DNA from: Runella salmonicolor
GTDB taxonomy: Bacteria > Bacteroidota > Bacteroidia > Cytophagales > Spirosomataceae
DNA length: 64,000 nt
Reading direction: 5' to 3'
NCBI RefSeq assembly: GCF_024158025.1
Contig: NZ_JAMZEL010000011.1
Location: 1-64,000 of the forward strand
This document shows, in pieces, positions 20,399-29,835 of this stretch (position 1 is the first letter of the stretch; every line of letters begins with the position of its first letter). The position numbers were made by a program, and so were the translations under genes. The notes beneath the pieces were generated by a model. That model saw nothing but the letters and a program-made list of their open reading frames with translations, was not told where the DNA came from and ran no database searches.

Positions 20399-20493
20399 TG
20401 TGTCAACGCATTCTGCTTGTAATAGTACAGACAGCTAAAAAAAGCTGCCAAAACCATGACGCTGACATCAAGCCAAAGGTTGGAATGGTGTAT

Positions 20494-21750
20494 TTATTCT
20501 ACCAACCACTTATTTTGTACATTGTATTTTGCTTCCAATACAATCTTATAAAACTTTGAAGGAATTTTTGTTACATCTATCAGGGCTTTTTCGTTGACGA
20601 CGGGCACTTCGTCCATGAGCAAATAGCGATCTTTTTTACCCTGCTCAAATTCATTAGTGGTGGTTAGCCATATTTTTACGGTTCCTTCCTTTTCTAGCGC
20701 TTTCCACGTCAAGTCCAACTGATTTCCCTCTTTTTTCAAGGTTGAATTTACGAGCGACAGTTTGCCCGTTAGCGCGGTTCCATCCACTTCAAATGCCTGT
20801 ATTTTAGGAATCGAAACGCCCAAATGCCGAGCAATAGATGGCATAATATCCACCACAGCAGGCAGCGTTTCGGCTCCCGTTTTTCCCTGAAAATACGCAT
20901 TGAGGTCTTTGGCATTGGTCACAATCCAAGTGCTCCGCTCCCGGTCCGACTGCCCTCCGTGGTTTTTGCCGCTTGCGGCGTCGCGTCCGTGGTCGGTGGT
21001 AATAAACAGTTGCCATTCTTCCCCAAAATTTTGCTCACGGTACTGAATGGCCTTCCACAAGCGCCCCATCTGGTTGTCCATCAGACGAACGGCGTTGGTA
21101 AAACGGTCGCTGTCACCGAATTTATGCCCCATGTCGTCGGTATATTCCAAGTAAACCCACGAAAGGTCAGGAGCTTCGGTTTGGAGGTATCGGGCGGCTT
21201 CGTCAACCACCTTTTCGTCAATTTGATGGATGTATTCGGCTTCTTTATCGTGCGGAAAATGAAGCGTATCCAATTCAAACCCGTCAAAGAAATAATCTAA
21301 TTGTAGTTGGTTGGTTTGCGGCAACCCTTCCCCAATCAGTTTTGTACGATTGTCGAGCCACGTTGAAAAAACGGCCGTTTTCTTGTGAGGATACTGCGCT
21401 TCAAAAAACCGAAAAATAGTCCAATAATGATAATTAGGGTCTTTGATGTTATTGTCCCACACGTTGTGTTTGTTTACCCACGTTCCCGTCAACAAACTAT
21501 TGTACCCCACCGCCGAGATGGTGGGAGTTTGAGAATAGGTATTTTTTTTGCCGCCCACGTATGCTCGCGTGTAGCCTCCCGTTTGGGCAATGGCCGTCAG
21601 ATTTGGCAATTTTAACTTTTCAATCACATCCGCCGCAATTCCGTCGACAATGACAAAGAGCGCTTTTTTCTTCTCTGTTTGGGCTTGAGTAGGCTGCAAA
21701 AAACAACCCCCAAATAAGGCAAAAAACAACGAGGCTAAAACAATTCTCAT
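20494..21750 (-). CDS. Alkaline-phosphatase-superfamily phosphodiesterase, exported
   Basis: A 418-residue member of the nucleotide pyrophosphatase/phosphodiesterase branch. A signal peptide (first 24 residues, ending TQAQ; a GGC at 14-16 could alternatively be a lipobox) shows export. Metal and catalytic residues by eye: D36 in VIVDGIAADV, nucleophile position S79 in TPTISAVGYNSLLTG (usually Thr in NPP enzymes), the DxxxH pair in EYTDDMGHKFGD, TTDHGRD, and GKNHGGQSD. A C-terminal beta domain of about 90 residues follows. Its ATG overlaps the stop of polyphosphate kinase in ATGA, so translation is coupled. Substrate could be a nucleotide, phospholipid head group or other phosphate ester. Confidence 0.82.
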   Translation of the reverse strand: MRIVLASLFFALFGGCFLQPTQAQTEKKKALFVIVDGIAADVIEKLKLPNLTAIAQTGGYTRAYVGGKKNTYSQTPTISAVGYNSLLTGTWVNKHNVWDNNIKDPNYHYWTIFRFFEAQYPHKKTAVFSTWLDNRTKLIGEGLPQTNQLQLDYFFDGFELDTLHFPHDKEAEYIHQIDEKVVDEAARYLQTEAPDLSWVYLEYTDDMGHKFGDSDRFTNAVRLMDNQMGRLWKAIQYREQNFGEEWQLFITTDHGRDAASGKNHGGQSDRERSTWIVTNAKDLNAYFQGKTGAETLPAVVDIMPSIARHLGVSIPKIQAFEVDGTALTGKLSLVNSTLKKEGNQLDLTWKALEKEGTVKIWLTTTNEFEQGKKDRYLLMDEVPVVNEKALIDVTKIPSKFYKIVLEAKYNVQNKWLVE

Positions 21751-24059
21751 ACCTCTGATTCAGAAAGGGTTATGGTTGGTTCGACCGTCGAATTTTCGGT
21801 TGATTCGGTTTTGGTTTCGGCAAAAAGTTTCGCTTTCATTACTTCTTCCAACGTTACATGGAAGAACTTTTTGTGAATATCAAACGACTCTTCTTCTCCC
21901 TTTTCAGCGCATTTTACATAATGCCCATCTTCCAACAACTCGTACGAATTGACGTTGTCACGAAGATTGTAGTCCAAAATATTGATGGCCTGTTGCTTCA
22001 CGCGGGGATTAACAAAGGCAAACATGGATTCAATCCGGCGGTCAAAGGAGCGCACCATGACGTCGGCACTGCCTCCGTATATTTTGGGATTGCCGTTATT
22101 GTGAAAATAGAAAATCCGGGTGTGTTCCAGAAAATCACCCACAATAGAACGCACCGTAATGTTTTCACTCAACCCTTGCCGCCCAGGACGAAGACAACAA
22201 ATACCCCGTACAATCAGCCGAATGGGTACCCCCGCCTGTGATGCCTTGTAGAGTTCCTCAATAGTTGTTTTATCTTCCAAAGAGTTAATTTTAAAGCAAA
22301 TACCGCTCACCAGACCGTTGGCCGCATTGGTAGCTTCTTGCTGAATCAACTTGATGATTTGCTTGCGCATGTCGCGCGGAGCGGTGAGTAAATATTGGTA
22401 ATCATTGGGTAATGAATGCCCCGTAATGACGTTGAAAAACTCGGTAATGTCGCGGTTGTAGACTTCATCGCAGGTCAGAAGGCCAATATCCGTGTATAGC
22501 TTGGCCGTTTCTTCGTTATAATTTCCACTGGCCAAGTGTGAATAACTGATGACGCCCTGCTCTTCGGCCCGCACAATCTGAAGTAGTTTGGTGTGGGTTT
22601 TGAAACGGCTAATGCCGTAAATAACAAAGCACCCCGCTTTTTGCAGGCGTTGGGCTTCCCGCATGTTATTTTCTTCGTCGAAGCGGGCTTTTACCTCAAA
22701 AAGCACCGAGACGTGCTTGCCGTTTTCGGCGGCTTTAAGCAATGCCTCTGTGATGCGTGATTTTTTGGCCAAACGATAAATGGTCAATTTAATCGCCAAC
22801 ACTTTGGGGTCGTCAGCGGCTTCTTCCAAAAGCTCCAGTACGGGCTCAAAATTATTGTAAGGGTGATGCAGAAGTATATCCCCTTCTTTGATGGTTTCAA
22901 AAATATCCTCCATCTCTTCGCGAGTTACCCCCAAAGGCGGTACGGGTGCGGGAGGGGTAGGAACCAACTCCGCAAACTCTGGGTGTTTGATTATTTGCCA
23001 CAAACAAGTAAAATCCAAGAGATGTCGGCAGGTAAAAACGTTATAATCGTCTATTTCCCAACGTTTTTTCAATAAATTGAGCAGCCATTCGGAGATATTT
23101 GGCTCCACTTCCATACGTACCACTCGCCCCAACCGACGCGTTTTGAGCTTTTGCTTTACTTCGTCCAAAAAGTCGGTTTCAACGTCGTCGTTGTCATCAA
23201 TGGAAAAATCACCATTTCGCACGATTCTGAACAAATGCATGTCCAAAATCTCGACATTGCGGTACAGTTTGCGCAACTCATGCCGCATGATTTCTTCAAT
23301 GGGAATAAATACCGTTTCCCCGTTTTTCCGTTCAATTGTATACAAACGTTTCAGATTGGCAGGAATCTGAACAAACGAAATTTTACGATTTTCTTCATCT
23401 TCCTTCACCGATTCGGTGGCGCGAGTGACGACGGCGAAAATCAGGGTTTTGGCCAGCAGAATGGGGAAAGTATGCGTATAGTCAAACAACATGGGCGTAA
23501 GCATGGGATAAATCGTACGGTCAAAGTACTTCCCAACTTCTTCCTGCTCAGGCACTTCTAAATCATCCCAGCGACCAATTTTTAATTTTTGTTCTTCAAA
23601 AAGGGGCAATAAATCATTCTCAAAAACCTCGTCCTGTTCCTGCGTAAACTTGTGAATGGCGGAAAATAGTGCTTTCCGAAACGGAATTTCCCGTAATCCC
23701 GAATAATCCACCCGCTCTTTTCCGTAGTCAAGATAATTGTACAAACTCCCCACCCTAATGGTAAAAAATTCATCAAGGTTTGAATCTGAAATCGCCAGAA
23801 ATTTCATCCGCTCAAATACCGTCCGACGAGCACTGCGCGCCTGGTCCAATACCCGGTAATTGAATTGTAGCCAGCTAAGGTCGCGGCTGATAAAATTACT
23901 TTGCTCAATGGTCTGACTAAGGCGTTCGGCCGAGCGGGCAAAGCGGTCTCCGTCGTAAGGTGCTTCCCCTTCCTTCACTTCTTTACGGTCGCGAATAAAA
24001 GAAAATAAAGAAGAAAAACCACTTTTGCGATTATCGTTAGAATGCTGAGAACTAGGCAT
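21747..24059 (-). CDS. ppk1: Polyphosphate kinase 1
   Basis: A 770-residue PPK1, which reversibly polymerises the gamma-phosphate of ATP into polyphosphate. Domains in order: N domain from about 50 (FISRDLSWLQFNYRVLDQA), H domain, and two catalytic C domains. The autophosphorylated histidine is H508 in YSHLASGNYNEETAKLY. The second essential histidine is H646 in FLEHTRIFYF. It is somewhat longer than the E. coli enzyme (about 690), with extra N-terminal charged sequence. It is the first gene of a two-gene unit with the phosphodiesterase, overlapping by 4 bp. Confidence 0.96.
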   Translation of the reverse strand: MPSSQHSNDNRKSGFSSLFSFIRDRKEVKEGEAPYDGDRFARSAERLSQTIEQSNFISRDLSWLQFNYRVLDQARSARRTVFERMKFLAISDSNLDEFFTIRVGSLYNYLDYGKERVDYSGLREIPFRKALFSAIHKFTQEQDEVFENDLLPLFEEQKLKIGRWDDLEVPEQEEVGKYFDRTIYPMLTPMLFDYTHTFPILLAKTLIFAVVTRATESVKEDEENRKISFVQIPANLKRLYTIERKNGETVFIPIEEIMRHELRKLYRNVEILDMHLFRIVRNGDFSIDDNDDVETDFLDEVKQKLKTRRLGRVVRMEVEPNISEWLLNLLKKRWEIDDYNVFTCRHLLDFTCLWQIIKHPEFAELVPTPPAPVPPLGVTREEMEDIFETIKEGDILLHHPYNNFEPVLELLEEAADDPKVLAIKLTIYRLAKKSRITEALLKAAENGKHVSVLFEVKARFDEENNMREAQRLQKAGCFVIYGISRFKTHTKLLQIVRAEEQGVISYSHLASGNYNEETAKLYTDIGLLTCDEVYNRDITEFFNVITGHSLPNDYQYLLTAPRDMRKQIIKLIQQEATNAANGLVSGICFKINSLEDKTTIEELYKASQAGVPIRLIVRGICCLRPGRQGLSENITVRSIVGDFLEHTRIFYFHNNGNPKIYGGSADVMVRSFDRRIESMFAFVNPRVKQQAINILDYNLRDNVNSYELLEDGHYVKCAEKGEEESFDIHKKFFHVTLEEVMKAKLFAETKTESTENSTVEPTITLSESEV

Positions 24060-24230
24060 AAGAAATTCGGAATTTAAAACAATCTTTTAACTGAGATAAC
24101 CAATGGAATATATATTTATTCAAATGCGTAAACGTGGTGATTATTGTTCAGAAAGAGCGTTTTCTGCAAAAACAGCTCTCTTTTCATTTATCCCATTGGT
24201 CACGTAAAGAAATAAGGTCAAAGGTACTTT

Positions 24231-24275
24231 ATAAAACAATTGAGCCACTCGTCCCGGGGGCAGAGTGGCTCAATT
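24231..24275 (-). terminator. Terminator of gyrB
   Basis: AATTGAGCCACTC (24238-24250 on the plus strand) and GAGTGGCTCAATT (24263-24275) pair perfectly over 13 bp with a 12-nt loop. On the minus strand GTTTTATAAA follows. It lies 24 bp after the gyrB stop. Confidence 0.85.
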
Positions 24276-24298
24276 TAATGGTTTGTTAACACTAACAA

Positions 24299-26269
24299 TT
24301 AGACGTCCACTCTCGCATATTTAGCATTACGTTCAATAAACTCACGACGGGGGGCAACTTCGTCGCCCATCAACATCGAGAACAGGTGGTCTGCTTCGGC
24401 CGCCGAATCAATGCTTACCTGCTTCAAACTGCGGCGCGTAGGATCCATGGTCGTTTCCCAGAGCTGCTCAGGGTTCATTTCTCCCAAACCTTTATAGCGC
24501 TGAATGTAAACACTGTCTTCTTTGCCACCCGCAATTTCCATCACCGCTTGTTCGCGTTGGGTTTCAGTCCAGCAGTAGCGCTCTTCTTTGCCCTTCTTCA
24601 CCAAATACAACGGCGGCTGTGCAATATACACGTACCCGTTGTCAATGAGGTCTTTCATGTATCGGAAGAAGAACGTCAAAATCAACGTACGGATGTGGCT
24701 TCCGTCCACGTCAGCATCGGTCATGATGATCACTTTGTGGTAGCGGAGCTTGTCCATATTGAGGGCGCGCTCGTCGCCATCTTTTCCAAACACAACTCCC
24801 AAAGCGGTAATCATGTTTTTGATTTCGTCGTTTTCGTAGATTTTGTATTCCTGCGCTTTTTCTACGTTCAGGATTTTACCGCGAAGCGGCAAGATGGCCT
24901 GAAAAGCACGGTTACGTCCTTGTTTAGCCGAGCCACCCGCCGAGTCCCCTTCCACGAGGTACAATTCGCAGCCCGCAGGGTCTGTTTCGGAGCAGTCAGC
25001 CAGTTTTCCAGGTAAGCCTGTGCCTCCCAATACCGTTTTGCGTTGCACCATTTCACGGGCTTTGCGGGCGGCAATACGGGCTTTGGCGGCGAGGATTACT
25101 TTATCAACGATGGTACGTGCCTCTTTGGGGTTTTCCTGCAAGAAGTTGTCGAGCATTTCGCTCACCACTTGGCTTACCGCCCCCGCCACGTCGGAGTTAC
25201 CCAACTTGGTTTTGGTTTGCCCTTCAAACTGCGGTTCTTGCACCTTTACCGAGATGACCGCCGTCAGACCTTCGCGGAAGTCATCGCCGCTGATTTCAAT
25301 TTTCTCTTTGGCCAGTATTCCCGACTTTTCGGCGTAGTTTTTCAGCGTCCTTGTCAGCGCCATACGGAAACCCGATACGTGAGTACCGCCTTCGATGGTG
25401 TTGATGTTGTTGACGTAAGAAACCACGTTTTCGGAATACGACGTGTTATAAATCATCGCCACCTCTACTGGTACCACCCCTTTTTCATTCTCCATATAAA
25501 TGGGAGTCGGGATGAGGTGATCGCGGGTGTTGTCCAAGTAAGTTACGAACTCAACCAAACCACCCTGTGAATGAAACTCTTCGTAGCGAGGCTGACCACT
25601 TTCGTCAAGGTCTCTCAAATCAGTGAGTGTCAGCGTGATTCCTTTGTTCAGGAAAGAAAGTTCGCGAATACGGTTAGCAACGGTTTCGTACTTGTACTCA
25701 GATGCCGTAAAAATGCTGTCATCAGGGAGGAAGTGAACAAAGGTCCCAGTGTCGTCGGCTGAGCCAATGGCACGAACAGGATATAGGGGCTTGCCGATGC
25801 TATACTCTTGCTCAAATATTTTTCCCTCACGATGTACTTCAACACGCAGGTATTTTGAAAGGGCATTAACACAAGATACCCCTACCCCGTGCAATCCACC
25901 AGAAACTTTGTAGGTATCCTTGTCAAATTTCCCCCCCGCATGAAGTACAGTCATAACCACTTCAAGGGCCGACTTTTTCTCCTTGGTATGCATTCCCGTC
26001 GGGATTCCCCGTCCGTTGTCCTTTACCGTTACGGAATTGTCGGTATTAATTACTACCTCAATCCGATCACAATACCCCGCCAGCGCTTCGTCAATGGAGT
26101 TGTCTACAACCTCCCAAATAAGGTGGTGAAGGCCTTTTACGCCGATGTCACCAATGTACATTGCGGGACGCTTCCGCACCGCCTCCAGACCCTCAAGAAC
26201 TTGAATGTTTTCGGCTGAATAATTACTTTTGTCTACTTGTTCCGGAATTTCAATCGTTTCGTTTGCCAT
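24299..26269 (-). CDS. gyrB: DNA gyrase subunit B
   Basis: A 656-residue type II topoisomerase subunit. The GHKL ATPase domain includes VVDNSIDEALAGYC, KDNGRGIPTGMHTKEKKSA and VSGGLHGVGVSCVNALS. The transducer domain carries the QTKTKLGNSD lysine loop. The TOPRIM domain has EGDSAGGSAKQGRNRAFQ and DADVDGSHIRTL, and the C-terminal part has QRYKGLGEMNPEQLWETTM. The total length fits GyrB without the proteobacterial insert. gyrA is not in the window. The 103-bp upstream gap to the next minus-strand gene probably holds its promoter. Confidence 0.97.
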   Translation of the reverse strand: MANETIEIPEQVDKSNYSAENIQVLEGLEAVRKRPAMYIGDIGVKGLHHLIWEVVDNSIDEALAGYCDRIEVVINTDNSVTVKDNGRGIPTGMHTKEKKSALEVVMTVLHAGGKFDKDTYKVSGGLHGVGVSCVNALSKYLRVEVHREGKIFEQEYSIGKPLYPVRAIGSADDTGTFVHFLPDDSIFTASEYKYETVANRIRELSFLNKGITLTLTDLRDLDESGQPRYEEFHSQGGLVEFVTYLDNTRDHLIPTPIYMENEKGVVPVEVAMIYNTSYSENVVSYVNNINTIEGGTHVSGFRMALTRTLKNYAEKSGILAKEKIEISGDDFREGLTAVISVKVQEPQFEGQTKTKLGNSDVAGAVSQVVSEMLDNFLQENPKEARTIVDKVILAAKARIAARKAREMVQRKTVLGGTGLPGKLADCSETDPAGCELYLVEGDSAGGSAKQGRNRAFQAILPLRGKILNVEKAQEYKIYENDEIKNMITALGVVFGKDGDERALNMDKLRYHKVIIMTDADVDGSHIRTLILTFFFRYMKDLIDNGYVYIAQPPLYLVKKGKEERYCWTETQREQAVMEIAGGKEDSVYIQRYKGLGEMNPEQLWETTMDPTRRSLKQVSIDSAAEADHLFSMLMGDEVAPRREFIERNAKYARVDV

Positions 26270-26372
26270 ATTTTGGAATTAGTAACGAATAGGGTGCTCC
26301 CACTGTAAATATTTCAATTTTTTAACGCGTAAAGATACAAGAATCTGGGCAAAAATCCTAAATTTTACTGGT

Positions 26373-29300
26373 TTAAGGCAACCTATACGTTTGAACTGAC
26401 TGGTGGTTAATTCCGAACAATAAATAGGGACCCACGGCACGTATAGAGCGCACCTCTCCTTCGATGTTTAAACCTGATTTTTCCTGATTTGCATAACGAA
26501 AATCGTGATTACCTGCGTTTAGAAATACCTGCCCTTTACTGGCGTCAATTTTTCCCAAACGAACGCGGGTCCGATCCAAATTGCCGCCCAAAATTACGTC
26601 TAGCTTACCGTTTTTGTCGATGTCTACCACCTCAATACCGTACACAGGAGCGAATTGGGCCTCAATTGGCAGAGGGTTGAAAACGAATTGGCCACGCTCG
26701 TTCCACAGGACTCCCGTGCGTAATTCCTGCGCACCAGATTGGCGCGACGACTTCAACAAATCATCGCCCAACATTTCAGGCAGGGTGGCATTGGCGTACG
26801 TCACGTAACTAGAATATTTCTTTTTGAGAGCGGGGATTTGGTCCAACAATTCATCACGCCCCGCATAAGGGTATTCTTTTCCGTTCTCGGTAACCGCTAC
26901 CAACGGCAACATTCCGCCATTTCCTGAAAAATCGTTAAAGTACAATTTTAGTTGGTCGCCCGAAGTAACGTGGTATTGGGTATTGAGGCCCATGTTACCA
27001 ATCACAAAATCATCATCCCCGTCGTTGTCTAAATCCGCTTTTGTGAGTGCATAAGACAGCTGAGAAGTAAGCGATTTCGTCGCTTCTTTGGCTTCATTCC
27101 ATTTTCCGTTTAGATTGAGATACACCGTGGGTTTCATCCATTCACCCACAAGGAGTAGATCAGGTTTTTTGTCACCATTTACATCGGAAAAAGCCGCTCC
27201 CGTTACTAATGATGAATGTGAAAAAGTACGCACCGCCGAAAAATTCCCTTTGCCGTCATTTTGCATTAAAACCGACTTCTGTGCCTCCGGATACCTTCCG
27301 GGTGTGCAATGCGCCCCGATGAATAAATCTTGGTCGCCATCGGCGTCAATATCTGCCGCTACCACGACCGATGCATTGATGCGTAACTTGCTAAAATCAT
27401 CTGATAATCTAGAACCATCGGATGGTTTGGACGATTTTAATCCGTCTGACGGTTTAGAACCGTCGGACGAGTTTGTTCGTACAAATTTTCCTTTTTGATT
27501 AAAATACAAACGAGGTTGCAAGAGCGAATCCACGGGCGTTAAGGCGTAGCCGGCACTGACTACCGCCAAATCTAAATCGGAATCGCCGTCGGCGTCAAAA
27601 AAAACCGCACTCGCATCCTCAAACACAGCATCTTTTTGAAAATCTACCTGTAATGAGTTGACAAAGCCCGCATTCGTTTGGACAAACAATCCTCCTGCCT
27701 GCCCACGTCCGCCACCGATGTATACATCTTCACGGCCATCGCCGTTTATGTCGCCTTTGGCCATGCAGGGCCCCACCCCCGAAAGCATTTGAGGCAGCAA
27801 CGTCTGAATTTTAAAATCATTGACCAAGGGAATGGAATGGGTAAAAAGAGAGGACGAAACTGGCGTGAGCAGTGGCCGCTGAGCAGTGAAAGCTGAAAGG
27901 CCAGCAGTGGTCAAAATTGCGTCGGCATAATCCGTAATAAGGCGTTGGTTAGTTTTAGGGGCTTTGACCAAAAATGATTTTCCATCGGCCCAAGTGACGG
28001 TCAGTGAGTCAATCTCTGTGGTTTTTCCCAGCCCAAAATGCAGCGGCACGTACATCGACGACTGAAACCCCCGAACGGGCTGAAACTCCTGCGTCTGCGC
28101 CAAATTTTTGGAATACACGCGTACTTTCGCGCCGATTTTCAAGGCTTCGTTGGGGGCTTTAAGTAGCACTTGAAGGTAGTTTTGCGGGCTTTTCTGCTGT
28201 CCGTTGTTTTGGTAAATAAAGGCTTTTTCGCTCACATTATTTGTCACCAAATCCAAGTCCCCATCGTTGTCCAAATCAGCATAAACCGCCCCGTTTGATT
28301 GACTTGGCTGCTCAAACCCCCACTCTTTGATTTTATTGTCAAAGCCCCCCTCCCACGTTCCTTGCTCCGTAAAGCCTTTATTTTTGAAGATATAATTAGG
28401 CTCGTTGATAGGCGGCATTTTGGCGATTACGTCCATCGTTTCAGGATTTTTACCTGTTTGGCTGATTTCCGTCTGTACGTCTGCGGAGTATTTCAAAAAC
28501 TCCATGTTGGTATAATCCCGGGCGTATCCATTGGTAATAAAAAGGTCATTGAATCCGTCATTGTCAAAATCGGCAAACAGCGCTGACCAACTCCAATCCG
28601 TATTGGAAATCCCCGCCAATTGCCCGATTTCAGAAAATCCTGCTCCTCCCCCCAACTGAGGGCCTGTATTCAACTGCAACATGTTCCGCATCGTCTGCTG
28701 GTGAAAGCCCGCCCGAATAAGGGACTGGTATTTATCGTAATTATCATCTCCCGCCGTGAGTTTGATGCGTTCGTTTTGGGCGGGCAACATATCCAACGTC
28801 ACCATGTCCATCCATCCGTCGTTGTTGACATCGGCGGCATCCGTGCCCATCGAATAGAGAGAGGTGTGTCCCATTGCTTCCCGAATGGATTCTTTAAAGC
28901 CTTTTCCCTGCTGGTTAATGTATAAATAATCGTTTTCGTTGTAGTCGTTCGATACGTATAAATCCAGCCAGCCGTCGTTGTTTAAATCCGTCACATTCAG
29001 CCCTAAACCAAAGCTTAATACGTTGTTAATCAGGCCCATTTCGCGTGACACATCCACGAATTTTCCCGCGTCATTTCTCATCAATTTACTCCCGTAACGG
29101 GTATCGGTTTGCTCCCGGTATTGCGCAATCAAATTGCTAAACCCCGCGTATTCTTGCACCGAATGGTTCAGCAAAAAGCAGTCTAAATCTCCGTCTTTGT
29201 CGTAATCAAAAAATGCGGTCTGCGTGGTGTAGGAGGGGTCGTCGAGGCCATATTCAGCCGCTTTTTCAACAAACCTAACCCCATTTTCGACTTTGCCTTG

Positions 29301-29753
29301 GTTGATATACAATAGATTACGACGCAAATTCGGGTCTTCGGCTCCAGAGCGCGAAACGTAAATATCCAGCCAGCCGTCGTTGTTTATATCAACAACCGAC
29401 ACGCCCGTTTTCCAGCCGCTGTGTTTGATTCCTGCGGCTTCGGTGATGTCTTCAAAAGTGATACTTTCGCCTTTTTTCGTCGTATTCAGGTACAATTTAT
29501 CGGCTACCATATTTCCCGTAAAATACAGGTCAACAAGGCCGTCGTTGTTGAAGTCACCCGCCGCCACTCCCCCACCATTATAGAAATAACCGTAGCCTAG
29601 TACATTGTTATCGGCGTCTTCTTCCACAAAATTATTGAAGGTCACCCCCGTATCGTCGGCGTCTAAGCGGGTAAACAGGGTATCAGAATCGGGGCGGCAT
29701 GATGCCAAAATCGACCCAAGGGCAAGCGTAAAAAAGCATTTAAAAGCAGACAT
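26373..29753 (-). CDS. Large FG-GAP/VCBS-repeat lipoprotein of CRTAC1/ASPIC-UnbV type
   Basis: A 1126-residue lipoprotein (lipobox GSILASC, Cys19). At least a dozen FG-GAP beta-propeller blades with calcium-binding DxNxDGxxD loops are visible, such as DFNNDGLVDLYFTGN, DINNDGWLDIYVS, DYDKDGDLDCFLLN and DLDNDGDLDLVTNN. An ASPIC/UnbV segment follows around 540-590 (LKIGAKVRVYSKNLAQTQEF, VRGFQSSMYVPLHFGLG). A second propeller covers about 640-1050. Around residues 760-785 a serine/aspartate/glycine-rich insert (KPSDG, SRLSDD) interrupts a blade and is encoded by short DNA palindromes. Such proteins often neighbour SusC/D genes in Cytophagales and are thought to bind or present glycans at the surface. 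It follows the DUF5107 gene by 82 bp. Confidence 0.85.
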   Translation of the reverse strand: MSAFKCFFTLALGSILASCRPDSDTLFTRLDADDTGVTFNNFVEEDADNNVLGYGYFYNGGGVAAGDFNNDGLVDLYFTGNMVADKLYLNTTKKGESITFEDITEAAGIKHSGWKTGVSVVDINNDGWLDIYVSRSGAEDPNLRRNLLYINQGKVENGVRFVEKAAEYGLDDPSYTTQTAFFDYDKDGDLDCFLLNHSVQEYAGFSNLIAQYREQTDTRYGSKLMRNDAGKFVDVSREMGLINNVLSFGLGLNVTDLNNDGWLDLYVSNDYNENDYLYINQQGKGFKESIREAMGHTSLYSMGTDAADVNNDGWMDMVTLDMLPAQNERIKLTAGDDNYDKYQSLIRAGFHQQTMRNMLQLNTGPQLGGGAGFSEIGQLAGISNTDWSWSALFADFDNDGFNDLFITNGYARDYTNMEFLKYSADVQTEISQTGKNPETMDVIAKMPPINEPNYIFKNKGFTEQGTWEGGFDNKIKEWGFEQPSQSNGAVYADLDNDGDLDLVTNNVSEKAFIYQNNGQQKSPQNYLQVLLKAPNEALKIGAKVRVYSKNLAQTQEFQPVRGFQSSMYVPLHFGLGKTTEIDSLTVTWADGKSFLVKAPKTNQRLITDYADAILTTAGLSAFTAQRPLLTPVSSSLFTHSIPLVNDFKIQTLLPQMLSGVGPCMAKGDINGDGREDVYIGGGRGQAGGLFVQTNAGFVNSLQVDFQKDAVFEDASAVFFDADGDSDLDLAVVSAGYALTPVDSLLQPRLYFNQKGKFVRTNSSDGSKPSDGLKSSKPSDGSRLSDDFSKLRINASVVVAADIDADGDQDLFIGAHCTPGRYPEAQKSVLMQNDGKGNFSAVRTFSHSSLVTGAAFSDVNGDKKPDLLLVGEWMKPTVYLNLNGKWNEAKEATKSLTSQLSYALTKADLDNDGDDDFVIGNMGLNTQYHVTSGDQLKLYFNDFSGNGGMLPLVAVTENGKEYPYAGRDELLDQIPALKKKYSSYVTYANATLPEMLGDDLLKSSRQSGAQELRTGVLWNERGQFVFNPLPIEAQFAPVYGIEVVDIDKNGKLDVILGGNLDRTRVRLGKIDASKGQVFLNAGNHDFRYANQEKSGLNIEGEVRSIRAVGPYLLFGINHQSVQTYRLP
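27400..27470. repeat. Cluster of short GC-rich palindromes inside a coding region
   Basis: AACCATCGGATGGTT at 27413-27427 is a perfect palindrome around one base. CCGTCTGACGG at 27442-27452 is another, and AACCGTCGGACG at 27458-27469 is a near copy of the same theme. A weaker relative lies at about 27397-27407. On the minus strand they encode the PSDG-type insert of the FG-GAP lipoprotein. The pattern looks like a small mobile palindromic repeat that landed in frame. Confidence 0.65.
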
Positions 29754-29835
29754 CTACGTAAATTTCAAGTAGTTACGAAAGTTAAAAAAACAAACCTTGG
29801 GAGATATTTTATCGGTGTTTGTAACGAATTTTAGC

